A stretch of DNA of 45,052 bases, taken from positions 1 to 45,052 of the forward strand of contig DASUPK010000098.1 in assembly GCA_036276255.1 (NCBI GenBank), read 5' to 3'. The stretch comes from DASUPK01 sp036276255 (GTDB lineage Bacteria > Actinomycetota > Thermoleophilia > Solirubrobacterales > 70-9). The translations under genes and the position numbers were made by a program. The number at the start of each line of letters is the position of its first letter. The stretch's first letter is position 1. Shown here piece by piece: positions 32,011 through 39,936 of this stretch. Under the pieces are notes generated by a model. It searched no databases. It saw only the letters and a list, made by a program, of their open reading frames with translations, and was not told where the DNA came from.

Positions 32011-32016
32011 AGACTA
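32011..32016 (-). promoter_or_regulatory. -10 hexamer of the GNAT gene
   Basis: TAGTCT ends seven bases before the ATG at 32003. It fixes the start at 32003 rather than the more distant ATG at 32087. Confidence 0.4.
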
Positions 32017-32072
32017 GGACCTGTCCCGCCCCAGGGGCGCACCCCGGCCGGAACGGGTCCAATAGCCTTCAT

Positions 32073-32090
32073 TGACTGGCCAATCAACCA
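32073..32090. promoter_or_regulatory. FadR-like operator of the hydroxyacyl-CoA dehydrogenase/hydratase gene
   Basis: TGACTGGCCAATCAACCA shares 15 of 18 positions with the site at 28925-28942. It is an imperfect palindrome around GGCC, and TAGCCT at 32063-32068 is a possible -10 element just before it, so a bound repressor would cover the transcription start. Confidence 0.55.
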
Positions 32091-32106
32091 GGAGGACTCC
32101 CCTCAC

Positions 32107-34098
32107 ATGTTCGTCTTCAAGGCCGCCGTGCTGGGCGGCGGCACGATGGGCGGCGAGATCGCCCAGGTAATCGCCAACGCCGACATCCCGGTTGTCGTCA
32201 AGGACGTCGAGCAGAAGTTCGTCGACCACGCGCTGGAGAAGTCGCGCGAGGTCACCAAGTCGCAGCTCGACAGGCTCGTCTCCAAGGAGAAGCTGACCCA
32301 AGAGCAGGCGGACGCCCGGCTCGGCGAGGTCATGGGCCGGATCACCGGCACCACCGCCTATGACGGGTTCGGCGACGTCGACTTCGTGATCGAGGCCGTC
32401 CCCGAGCGGATGGAGATCAAGAAGTCCGTCTATCGCGAGCTCGACGAGGTGACCCCCGGTCACGCGATCCTCGCCTCCAACACCTCCTCGCTGTCGATCA
32501 CCGAGATGGGCCGCGAGACCCTTCGCCCGGACAAGGTCGTCGGCTTCCACTTCTTCTTCCCGGCCTCGGTGATGCCGCTGGTCGAGATCATCGGCGGGGA
32601 GGACACCTCGCGCGACACGATCGCCACGGCCTTCAACTTCGCCCAGGCGATCCGCAAGCAGCCGATCACCTGCAAGGAAATCCCGGGCTTCGTCGTCAAC
32701 CGCATCCTCAACTCCGGCGTCGGCGAGGTCTGGCGCGAGCAGGAGGAGAAGGGCCTGTCGATCAAGCAGATCGACGAAGCGATCGCGGGGGCGAAGGTGA
32801 CCCCGATGGGGCCGTTCTTCCTGATCGACATGCTCGGGCTCGACACGGTGCTGCACGTCGCCGAGTACCTGAACGAGTCATACGGGGACCGCTTCTACGT
32901 CCACAGGGGGATGCAGAAGCTGGTGGCAGACGGCAAGCTCGGCGCCAAGACGGGCGGCGAGGGCTTCTACTCGAACGGCGAGCCCAACATCGAGGGCGAT
33001 GCCGAGCCCAACGGGGAGGAGCTCGCCGACCTGCTGATGCTGAAGACCTTCAAGGAGGCCTGCAGCGTGCTCGAGGAGGGCATCTGCACGGTGCGCGAGA
33101 TCGATCTCGGGATGATGGCCGGCGCCGGTCTCGACCCGCGGCGCGGGCTCTTCCCGCCCTTCTGGAAGGCGGACCTCGAGGGCCTCGACACCATCCTCGA
33201 GCGTATGGAGCTCTACGAGCAGTCGCATGGCGAGCGGTTCGCGCCGCCCCAGATCCTGAAGCGCCTGGTCGCCCAGGGGCGGCTCGGGCTGAAGACGGGC
33301 CAGGGCTTCTACGCCTACCCGCAGACCGACGCCGAGGGCACGGTCAAGCTCGAGAAGCGCGGGGAGGTGGCGATCGCCTGGCTGGCCAACCCCCCGATGA
33401 ACGCGATCTCGCCCCAGGTCATCCAGGACCTCGGCAAGGTCTGGGAGGAGGTCAAGGCCGACGACGAGATCAAGGCGATGGTCGTCTACTCGTCGCTGCC
33501 GGTGGTCTTCTCCGCCGGCGCCGACGTCAAGGCGTTCACCGGCATGGACGAGGCGGGCGGCGCCGAGCTGATCAACACGGGGCACGCGTTGCTCCGCGAG
33601 CTCGGGCAGAACCGCGTCTCCACCATCGCCGCGGTGAATGCGATCGCCTACGGCGGGGGTTGTGAGCTCTCCATGGCCTGCGACTTCCGCATCGCCGCGG
33701 ATTCGGCCGTCTTCGGCCAGCCCGAGATCAACCTCGGGATCATCCCCGGCTTCGGAGGCACCCAGAGGCTGCCGAGGCTGGTCGGGCCCTCCAAGGCCCT
33801 CGAGATGAACCTGACCGGCGACGCGGTGCTCGCCCCCGAGGCTTCGCACTGGGGTCTCGCCGATGCGCTCGTCCCGGACGAGGAGCTGTTCGACACGGCG
33901 GTGGCCTGGGCGAAGAAGCTCGCCGGACAGGCGCCGCTCGCCGTCGAGCAGATCAAGCAGGTGTCGAACAAGGCCGACCTGGACGAAGGCATCGAGGCCG
34001 AAAAGCAGGGTTTCGCGACCGCGTTCCTCTCCGAGGACGGCAAGGAGGGCATCTCCGCCTTCCTGCAGAAGCGCGGCGCCAAGTGGCAGGGCAAGTAG
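32107..34098 (+). CDS. 3-hydroxyacyl-CoA dehydrogenase / enoyl-CoA hydratase fusion (FadJ/FadB-like, inverted domain order)
   Basis: 663 residues. Steps two and three of beta-oxidation in one chain. The N-terminal NAD domain has AVLGGGTMGGEIAQVIAN (about 5-22), then catalytic-region GFHFFFPASVMPLVEII, and two 3HCDH C-terminal units end in KTGGEGFY and KTGQGFYAYP (about 285 and 400). From about 410 a crotonase domain follows, with PVVFSAGADVKAFTG and GGGCELSMACDFRIAADSAVFGQPEINLGIIPGFGG; the catalytic Glu positions are in GCELS and QPEIN. In E. coli FadB the hydratase comes first; here it comes last. AGGAGG lies 11 bases before the ATG. The ORF continues upstream only as an artefact. Confidence 0.93.
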   Translation: MFVFKAAVLGGGTMGGEIAQVIANADIPVVVKDVEQKFVDHALEKSREVTKSQLDRLVSKEKLTQEQADARLGEVMGRITGTTAYDGFGDVDFVIEAVPERMEIKKSVYRELDEVTPGHAILASNTSSLSITEMGRETLRPDKVVGFHFFFPASVMPLVEIIGGEDTSRDTIATAFNFAQAIRKQPITCKEIPGFVVNRILNSGVGEVWREQEEKGLSIKQIDEAIAGAKVTPMGPFFLIDMLGLDTVLHVAEYLNESYGDRFYVHRGMQKLVADGKLGAKTGGEGFYSNGEPNIEGDAEPNGEELADLLMLKTFKEACSVLEEGICTVREIDLGMMAGAGLDPRRGLFPPFWKADLEGLDTILERMELYEQSHGERFAPPQILKRLVAQGRLGLKTGQGFYAYPQTDAEGTVKLEKRGEVAIAWLANPPMNAISPQVIQDLGKVWEEVKADDEIKAMVVYSSLPVVFSAGADVKAFTGMDEAGGAELINTGHALLRELGQNRVSTIAAVNAIAYGGGCELSMACDFRIAADSAVFGQPEINLGIIPGFGGTQRLPRLVGPSKALEMNLTGDAVLAPEASHWGLADALVPDEELFDTAVAWAKKLAGQAPLAVEQIKQVSNKADLDEGIEAEKQGFATAFLSEDGKEGISAFLQKRGAKWQGK

Positions 34099-34844
34099 CC
34101 ACCGCCCAGGCGCAGAGGCTCGCGGAGCTGATTCGCGAGTCGAGCTGCACAGTGGCCCTGACCGGCGCGGGGATCTCGGTGCCGTCTGGGATCCCCGACT
34201 TCCGCTCGCCCGGCGAGGGGCTCTGGGAGAACGTCGACCCGATGGAGGTCGCGCACATCGACGCCTTCCGCCGGGACCCGGTGAAGTTCTGGTCGTTCTA
34301 CCGGCCGCGGTTCCACCTGCTCGGCGACAAGGAGCCCAACGGCGCCCACGAGGCGCTGGCGGAGCTCGAGCGGCGAGGCCTGCTCGAGGCCGTGATCACC
34401 CAGAACATCGACATGCTGCACATCAAGGCCGGGTCCGAGCGGGTGATCGAGGTGCACGGCTCCATCCGCAGCGCGAGCTGCCAGAGCTGTGGCGCGCACT
34501 TCCCGATCGACCGCGTCGAGGATCTCTTCGACGACGATGGCGTGGCACTGTGCTCCCACTGCTCCGGTCCGGTCAAGCCGGACGTCGTGCTGTTCGGCGA
34601 GCTGCTTCCCGCCGAGGCCATGTCCGAGGCGGAGGCGCTGTCGGGCCGCGCCGACCTGATGCTCTGCATCGGGTCCTCGCTCGAGGTCTATCCCGTCGCC
34701 GGGCTTCCCGCGGTGACGATGGGTCGCGGAGGTCGCATCGCCGTGATCACCAAGGGCCCGACCCCGTTCGATCCAGATGCGTCGGTCCGCATGGACGGCG
34801 ACGTGGTCGAGGACCTGCAGGCGGTACTTGCTGCTCTCGCCTAG
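34083..34844 (+). CDS. Sir2-family NAD-dependent protein deacylase
   Basis: 253 residues, full length. NAD site ALTGAGISVPSGIPDFRS, catalytic loop TQNIDMLH and active-site His in EVHGS, and a zinc site with Cys pairs CQSC and CSHC. GSSLEVYPVAGLP and ITKGPTPFDPDASVRM close the fold. It removes acyl groups from lysines; some members activate acyl-CoA synthetases by deacetylation. The GTG start lies 16 bases inside the end of the fused beta-oxidation gene, so it is translated with it, which fits a role in controlling acyl-CoA metabolism. The family's usual Tyr/Arg desuccinylase pair is not evident here. Confidence 0.92.
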   Translation: MAGQVATAQAQRLAELIRESSCTVALTGAGISVPSGIPDFRSPGEGLWENVDPMEVAHIDAFRRDPVKFWSFYRPRFHLLGDKEPNGAHEALAELERRGLLEAVITQNIDMLHIKAGSERVIEVHGSIRSASCQSCGAHFPIDRVEDLFDDDGVALCSHCSGPVKPDVVLFGELLPAEAMSEAEALSGRADLMLCIGSSLEVYPVAGLPAVTMGRGGRIAVITKGPTPFDPDASVRMDGDVVEDLQAVLAALA

Positions 34845-34925
34845 CGGCGCCGCCTCCAGTGGCAACACCGAGCCTTAACGAAGCTTGCCCGCTTCTTTGT
34901 CTGGGGTGTCGCGTTGAAGGCAGAC

Positions 34926-35177
34926 ATGAATGTCGGAATGCTCATGCGCCACTGCGTCCGCTTCCGCGGGCCCGGCTTGACCGGCAAGGCGATGGATGCC
35001 CTCTCGCTCGCCGGCATTTCCCTGCTCGAGCGACGCCCCACGGAGTGCGATGGCCAGCCGGCGGTGGAGTACGTGGTGGCCGTGCACGCCCGCGGTCCGG
35101 GCGACGCGATCGCCAGAATCCGGCAGGCACTCGTGGGCGAAGGGCTCTACCACGGGTTCGCGCCGGACCCCGAGTAG
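34926..35177 (+). CDS. Small ACT-like hypothetical protein
   Basis: 83 residues from ATG 34926, preceded by GAAGG; a TTG at 34914 is an alternative. Pattern of two beta-alpha-beta repeats: MRHCVRFRGPGLTGKAMDALSLAGISLLERRP and AVEYVVAVHARGPGDAIARIRQALVG, suggestive of an ACT-like or small ferredoxin-fold domain without a catalytic motif. The stop abuts a hairpin shared with the convergent gene. No family recognised. Confidence 0.5.
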   Translation: MNVGMLMRHCVRFRGPGLTGKAMDALSLAGISLLERRPTECDGQPAVEYVVAVHARGPGDAIARIRQALVGEGLYHGFAPDPE

Positions 35178-35212
35178 CTCAGAGAAGCCAGCGGCGTTTA
35201 CGCCCCTGAGCT
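35176..35212. terminator. Bidirectional terminator between convergent genes
   Basis: AGCTCAG (35176-35182) pairs with CTGAGCT (35206-35212), and inside, GGCG TTTA CGCC (35193-35204) pairs as a second stem. The hairpin overlaps the stop codons of both genes. Confidence 0.5.
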
Positions 35213-35848
35213 ATCGCTCAGCTTCTCCTCGATCGCCGCGAGCTCCTCCATCAGCTTCTTCCGGCGGTCACTCGGGTGTTCCTCGAGTGCCGCTCGGGCC
35301 GCACGAAGCCCGTAGACGGCCTCGGCGCGCCGTCCCTGCTGAGCGTCGAGCCGTGCCCGGAGCATCAGGGTCTCGGCTGGGTGCACCTCGTCGCGTCCCG
35401 CCAGCACGGCCGCCACGCGCGAGGTCGGATCGACGTCATCCAGACGTCCTCGCCGGGGGCGGGAAAGCTCCTTCGCCTCGGTCCAGCTGCCGTCGGCGAG
35501 CTCGTCACCTGTCCCGTATCCGAGCCGAACGGCGAGCGCCTTGCTCGCCCCGATGTCCTGGACCAGGGGGTCCCTCGCGGCGGCCCGAAGCGCATCGAGG
35601 GCCCGGTTGACGATCCGGGTGGCGACCCTGACCTCGACCGCTCCCTCGCCGCCCATCATTCGCTTGAGCCAGGCCGCACCCTCGGCAGGGTCCTCCAGTC
35701 GCTCTCCGGTGACAGTCACCCGCGTCACCGGCGTCTCCCCGGGATCGCCCGGATCGACAGGCTTCGAGCGTCTGCCGGCCCGGCGCCGCGGCCGTGGCGC
35801 TCCGAGCTCCTCGACGATCAGCACTCGCTCGGTCTCGCCGTCGCGCAC
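35198..35848 (-). CDS. Hypothetical protein, same frame as the preceding cell-wall enzyme
   Basis: 216 residues from GTG 35848, with the landmark ETERVLIVEELGAP, a Pro/Arg-rich linker, VTRVTVTGERLEDPAEGAAWLKRMM and a helical C-terminal half (DALRAAARDPL, LRARLDAQQGRRAEAVYGLRAA, TPR-like). The coding pattern begins upstream of the GTG: ITRATFVQLELAGKIGLPEG is read back to the TAG at 35942-35944, with no ATG, GTG or TTG before it. Thus the gene lies in the same frame as the upstream cell-wall gene and only that TAG separates them. A non-canonical start (ATC near 35914), read-through or a lost start are all possible. Confidence 0.55.
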   Translation of the reverse strand: MRDGETERVLIVEELGAPRPRRRAGRRSKPVDPGDPGETPVTRVTVTGERLEDPAEGAAWLKRMMGGEGAVEVRVATRIVNRALDALRAAARDPLVQDIGASKALAVRLGYGTGDELADGSWTEAKELSRPRRGRLDDVDPTSRVAAVLAGRDEVHPAETLMLRARLDAQQGRRAEAVYGLRAARAALEEHPSDRRKKLMEELAAIEEKLSDSSGA

Positions 35849-35941
35849 CAGGTAGCGGCCCTCGGGCAGGCCGATCTTCCCCGCCAGCTCCAGCTGAACG
35901 AAGGTGGCTCGGGTGATTGCAGGCTGGGGCGTGGGCCCGGG

Positions 35942-38404
35942 CTAGTCGTTGGTGTTGCTGTCGCCCTTGGCCGGCAGCGCGGCCGCGGAGGGCTTCGAGG
36001 GAACCTTGGGGTTCTGGATCTGCCCGAGGCGCTGGATCAGCCGCTGCCACTGCTCGGGTTTGAGAATCTCGCCGAGCTGCTTGATCTGGCTGCCGGCGGT
36101 GGTGAAGGTGTAGCCGACGTGGATGTGGTTCCAGTGGTCGGGCAGGATGAAGGTCGGCGGGCCGAGGTTCATCAGGGAGATGATCTGGGCGGGGCGCATC
36201 GAGCCCTGCAAGAGCAAGAGGTCCTTGATCACGGCCTCGGTGATCGTTCCCGGCCCCTGGTGGCCGGCTATCGGGATCCCGTTGACCGCGGCGATGTCGA
36301 CGGCCGAGCCGTAGGAGTGCGCTGAGACGTTCCCCGAGGAGGTCAGATAGGAGTGCCCGCACTTGAGCGAGGTGATCGTCAGGTGGTAGCCCTTGGCGAC
36401 CAGGTACTCCATCACGGCCAGCACGCGGCGGTCGATCTGGCCGGTGGCGATGTCGTTTCGCCCGCAGCTATAGATCGAGAGCGCCGGGTCGTTGAGGACT
36501 CGCTGCTCGAGCGCCCCCTTCGACATCAAGAGCACCTGGCCGACGGTCGGGTTGTCGGTGAAGGGGTTCTTGTCGGCGGCCCGGTAGATCGCCGTGGTCT
36601 CGAGCAGCTTCCAGCCGTCGAGGATCGGCTTCGGGTCGATCGTGGGGGCGCCGCGGCCGGCCGGGCGGATCGCGAAGTTCAGGTGCGGCGGCTGGGCGTC
36701 GGACTGGCCGACGCGGCCGATCACGGTGCCGCCGGTGACCTTCGAGCCCTTCTTCAGCGGCTTCAGCTGCATGGTGTTGGAGTCGAACTGGACGCTCGAG
36801 GAGAGAGCCGACTTGAAGGTCTCGTAGCCGGGGACGCTGCGGCCGAGAAGCTGGTCGATCTGCCCGCCGACGCTCGACTGATCCGTGTTGCCCGAGCGGT
36901 GCGGCAGTGCGAAGAGCCGCTGGCGGGCGTTCTCGGAGTTGGCGGGAGCGCTGTGAGCCACCGGCTTGGCCGCCTTCGCCGAGCCCCCGCTGGAATTGTC
37001 GCCGGCACTCGCCGCAGCGGTCGGCGTCGAGTCCTTGTTGGGCGTCTCGAGCTTGAAGTCCTTCGAGGAGAGGCCCTGCTGGCGCGGCACCGGATGCGCC
37101 TGCGCGATCGAGCCGAGGTGCGCGTAGGTGTAGGAGTTGCCGTAGGCGTCTTGGAGGACGATGTAGCGGCCGAGCTTGGCGTTGTCCCCGATCTTCTTGA
37201 TCACCCCGTCGTTGACGGCGACGACCGGAGCGTTAAGGCTCGAGTAGATGTTGATGCTTCGGCGGTTGGCGTCGGAGCTGACCACATCGGCGGCGTTGCC
37301 GGCGCCCTTGCGGGCGGTGTTCGAGCGGGCCAGCGCCGTGGCGTCGTTGATGTCGTCCGCGTAGCGCGCGTCGGCGGCGACCGGGAAGTGGGCGCCCTCG
37401 GTGAGCCCGGTGAGCGAGCCGACCAGGGCGTCGGGCAGCTTGCCGTACTGGTTCGCGTAGAGCAGGACCTCGTCGACGTACCAGTCGGCGTGGTTGTAGG
37501 CGAAGATCGCCTGGCGGACATTGTGATCGCCGCCGGCCGCTCGCAGGTAGCGGGCCGCGGCGCAAATCGCATCAACTGGGTTGTAAGGGTCCTTGCGGCC
37601 GTCGTTGTTGGCGTCGACCCCGTAGGCCGCCCAGGTCGAGGGGATGAACTGCATCCAGCCCTCGGCGCCGGCAGAGGAGACGTTCAGGTTGGTGCCGAAG
37701 GCGGTCTCGATCTTGTTGATCCCGGCGAGCACCTGCCAGGGGATCCCGTACTCGGTGCCGCAGGACTGGTAGATGGGGAGCAGGAAGGGCGGGATCTCGA
37801 AGGAGTCGATCACGAAGTTGGGGACGCCGATCGGGGCGGGGCCGAACTGCGCGACGGTCAGGCTCGGGTTGGTGTTGGCCGGCGAGCCGTCGGGGTTGCG
37901 GAGGGTCGGGTGCTCGATCTTCCCCTTCTCGGTCTCAGCGATCTGCTTGGCGCCCTGACCCTTCTTGGCCTGCTTGCCGAAGAGGCCCGGCGTCTTGCCG
38001 CCGCCGGTGGTCTTCTTGCCGGCCTTGCCGCCGCCTGTGGTCTTCTTGCCGGCCTTGCCGCTTCCGGTGGTGCTCGAGCCACCACTCGTGGTCGTCGTCC
38101 CACCGCCGGTCGTCGTCGTGGTGCTGCCCGAACCGCCGGACGTGGTGGTGCCGCTGCCCGAACTGCCGCCGGAGCCGCCGGAGGTGGGAACCTCGGAGGT
38201 GTCGAGGGGGCTGCTGCAGCCCGGGTCGTCGAGGTCGACGAGGCCATCGCCATCGTCGTCGATCAGGTTCGAGCACGCGGGCAGGACGCCGTCGGTCGGA
38301 GAATTGACCTGCACTCCCCCGACGGTGATCGAGGTTGCCGTTCCCGCAGCGACAATCGCCAGCGTGGCGCCGAGGGCGATGATTAGGAGAAGCTTTCTGG
38401 TCAT
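35942..38404 (-). CDS. Secreted peptidoglycan enzyme: lytic transglycosylase, degenerate M23-like and M15-like modules
   Basis: 820 residues with a signal peptide (1-25). DDDGDGLVDLDDPGC (49-63) is a Ca2+-binding thrombospondin-type repeat. Gly/Ser/Thr and KAGKKTTGGG repeats (70-140) form a linker. Residues 208-320 are an SLT-type transglycosylase (NKIETAFG, Glu about 233; GWMQFIPSTWAAYG). About 385-440 and 555-585 resemble an M23 peptidase split by an insert of over 100 residues; the signature HxH is HLNFAI and the first metal His is missing, so it is probably inactive. At 690-765 an M15-like part has H696, D703 (SAHSYGSAVDIA) and HWNHIHVGY. It probably cuts glycan strands and peptides in the wall. 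Confidence 0.75.
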   Translation of the reverse strand: MTRKLLLIIALGATLAIVAAGTATSITVGGVQVNSPTDGVLPACSNLIDDDGDGLVDLDDPGCSSPLDTSEVPTSGGSGGSSGSGTTTSGGSGSTTTTTGGGTTTTSGGSSTTGSGKAGKKTTGGGKAGKKTTGGGKTPGLFGKQAKKGQGAKQIAETEKGKIEHPTLRNPDGSPANTNPSLTVAQFGPAPIGVPNFVIDSFEIPPFLLPIYQSCGTEYGIPWQVLAGINKIETAFGTNLNVSSAGAEGWMQFIPSTWAAYGVDANNDGRKDPYNPVDAICAAARYLRAAGGDHNVRQAIFAYNHADWYVDEVLLYANQYGKLPDALVGSLTGLTEGAHFPVAADARYADDINDATALARSNTARKGAGNAADVVSSDANRRSINIYSSLNAPVVAVNDGVIKKIGDNAKLGRYIVLQDAYGNSYTYAHLGSIAQAHPVPRQQGLSSKDFKLETPNKDSTPTAAASAGDNSSGGSAKAAKPVAHSAPANSENARQRLFALPHRSGNTDQSSVGGQIDQLLGRSVPGYETFKSALSSSVQFDSNTMQLKPLKKGSKVTGGTVIGRVGQSDAQPPHLNFAIRPAGRGAPTIDPKPILDGWKLLETTAIYRAADKNPFTDNPTVGQVLLMSKGALEQRVLNDPALSIYSCGRNDIATGQIDRRVLAVMEYLVAKGYHLTITSLKCGHSYLTSSGNVSAHSYGSAVDIAAVNGIPIAGHQGPGTITEAVIKDLLLLQGSMRPAQIISLMNLGPPTFILPDHWNHIHVGYTFTTAGSQIKQLGEILKPEQWQRLIQRLGQIQNPKVPSKPSAAALPAKGDSNTND
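38001..38060. repeat. Tandem 30-bp repeat in the cell-wall enzyme linker
   Basis: Two copies of a 30-base unit (38001-38030 and 38031-38060) differ at one position and encode the KAGKKTTGGG-type decapeptide repeat. Slippage could change copy number. Confidence 0.7.
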
Positions 38405-38622
38405 TTGGCTAGCCGATCCTGCTCGCGAAACCCTGTGGGTCTGCCGGTCGCGACCTCCCCGCACCTGCAGGCACGGCGGACGCTACTGACTCGCCCAGAG
38501 CTTTGCAACGGGGAACCGTCGCCCCTAACGCCAAGAACATAGTTGACTGAAACGGTAAACAATGTGCGCGTTCCATGCGTTCCAGATAACCCCGCTCAAG
38601 GCGATCCGTCGCGGTACCGTGC

Positions 38623-38973
38623 GTGAACGATATGGACGAGAGCGGCGGCGACGGCATACGTGATCGGATCTCCTCGCGAGGCGAGGGGACGCTGGGCGAC
38701 CTCGCCCAGCTGCTCGTCGACAACCCCTGGATGAACCAGGCGTTGCAGGTCGCCCTCGGCGCCCGCGAGCGCGCCTCGCAGGCGGGCGCCAGCGCGATCC
38801 GGAACCTGAACCTGCCCACAGGCAACGACATGGATCGCCTCGCCCGCCGCCTGCGCGCCGTCTCGGAGCGTCTCGAGGAGGTCGAGGACCAGCTTGACGA
38901 GGTGACCCGCGAGCTGGCGGCGCTCAGGCAGGAGCACGAGGCCTCGCGACCCGGACCCTCTACTCGGGGTTGA
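38623..38973 (+). CDS. Coiled-coil protein, phasin-like pattern, hypothetical
   Basis: 116 residues from GTG 38623, or 113 from ATG 38632. A Gly/Ser start is followed by LAQLLVDNPWMNQALQVALGARERASQAGASAIRNLNLPT and then a long heptad region (DRLARRLRAVSERLEEVEDQLDEVTRELAALRQEHE). Amphipathic helices with a coiled coil occur in granule- or lipid-binding phasin-like proteins, but I do not recognise a specific family. Its end overlaps the end of the convergent nucleoside phosphorylase gene by 14 bases. Confidence 0.55.
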   Translation: MNDMDESGGDGIRDRISSRGEGTLGDLAQLLVDNPWMNQALQVALGARERASQAGASAIRNLNLPTGNDMDRLARRLRAVSERLEEVEDQLDEVTRELAALRQEHEASRPGPSTRG

Positions 38974-39676
38974 GGGCCGCGGCGGCCAGGGCGCCCAGGC
39001 GCTCGACCGCCTCGGCCAGGTCGTCGTCCGCGATCCGACTCCTGGCCCGGTCGTCGAAAGTATCCGAGACGATCAGCGCGCAGGCGGCGGCGACGCCGAG
39101 GCGGTGGCCGAGCGTGAACAGGGTGGCCGCCTCCATCTCGACGGCGACCGCTCCGCGCCTGCGCCAGGCGTCCGCGCGAGTGCGGGGCGGCCCGCCCCCG
39201 CCGGGGGCGCCGTCGTAGAAGAGATCGGTCGTGACGATGCACGCGGGGGCGGCCTCGCCCGGCAGGCCGGCCGCCAGCCTGGCCGTCAGTTGCGGATCGG
39301 GCTCGGTGGTCTCACCGGCACCGAGGGCCCGGCTCGCTCCGTCCTCCGCCAGGGCCTGGCCGGCGACGACCAGGTCGCCGTGCTCGAATCTCGAATCGAG
39401 CGCCCCGCAGGTTCCCACGCGGACGGCCCGCCTCACCCCCAGCTCGGTGAGCTCCTGGAGGACGATGGCCGCGCTCGGGCCGCCCATGCCCGTCGACTGG
39501 ATGCTGAGCGGGCGTCCCTCCGGCGTCTTTCCCGAATATCCCCAGAGCCCGCGGGCGTGATTGCTCATCTTCGGCTCGGTCAGCAGCTGCTGGGCCAAGG
39601 CGAGAGCGCGGCTCGGGTCTCCGGGCAACAGAACGTCGGACGCGTACGGGGTGCTCGGCCTGAGGTGGTGCGGCAC
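38960..39676 (-). CDS. Nucleoside phosphorylase (purine/uridine phosphorylase, DeoD/Udp family)
   Basis: 238 residues, GTG start. Cleaves nucleosides with phosphate to sugar 1-phosphate and base. Features: the phosphate loop LLPGDPSRAL, GMGGPSAAIVLQELTELGVRRAVRVGTCGAL and the family nucleoside site VAVEMEAATLFTLGHRLGV followed by SDTFDD, whose Asp fits the purine type (DeoD). Uridine phosphorylase would also share parts of this. TATGCT six bases before the GTG suggests a leaderless mRNA. It fits with the hpt gene 4 kb away in purine salvage. Confidence 0.88.
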   Translation of the reverse strand: MPHHLRPSTPYASDVLLPGDPSRALALAQQLLTEPKMSNHARGLWGYSGKTPEGRPLSIQSTGMGGPSAAIVLQELTELGVRRAVRVGTCGALDSRFEHGDLVVAGQALAEDGASRALGAGETTEPDPQLTARLAAGLPGEAAPACIVTTDLFYDGAPGGGGPPRTRADAWRRRGAVAVEMEAATLFTLGHRLGVAAACALIVSDTFDDRARSRIADDDLAEAVERLGALAAAALNPE

Positions 39677-39682
39677 GGCGCG

Positions 39683-39688
39683 AGCATA
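39683..39688 (-). promoter_or_regulatory. -10 hexamer of the nucleoside phosphorylase gene
   Basis: TATGCT ends six bases before the GTG at 39676, opposite to the promoter of the small gene at 39718. Confidence 0.35.
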
Positions 39689-39705
39689 TGGGCGTCGTGC
39701 AGGGG

Positions 39706-39711
39706 TAGGCT
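39706..39711 (+). promoter_or_regulatory. -10 hexamer of the small coiled-coil gene at 39718
   Basis: TAGGCT ends six bases before the ATG at 39718. Confidence 0.4.
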
Positions 39712-39717
39712 GCGCTC

Positions 39718-39918
39718 ATGAAGCTGCCCGTGCCGGAGAAGCCGTCCGAAGCGCTGCGCTCGGCGATCGAGCGCACCTTCGAGGCCACGGCGGGACCGGC
39801 GGCGAGCACGCGCGACCGCGCCGTCGACCTGCTCGACGAGGTGGCCAGGCGCGGCCGGGAGGTCCGCGACCAGCTCGGCAAGATCGAGTCCTCCGTTCGC
39901 GGCCGGCGGAAGGGTTGA
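39718..39918 (+). CDS. Small helical protein, hypothetical
   Basis: 66 residues, mainly one or two amphipathic helices: SEALRSAIERTFEATAGPAASTRDRAVDLLDEVARRGREVRDQLGKIE, with a very basic end (RGRRKG). The helix pattern is similar to that of the coiled-coil protein at 38623. A probably leaderless start and 18-base distance to the next gene support a real, cotranscribed gene. Confidence 0.6.
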   Translation: MKLPVPEKPSEALRSAIERTFEATAGPAASTRDRAVDLLDEVARRGREVRDQLGKIESSVRGRRKG

Positions 39919-39936
39919 CCTCAGGTTGAGCCTCCG

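Noticed and set aside
38001..38060. Tandem repeat considered as a CRISPR or mobile-element trace
   Set aside because: The units are directly adjacent without spacers and encode a linker within an intact gene.
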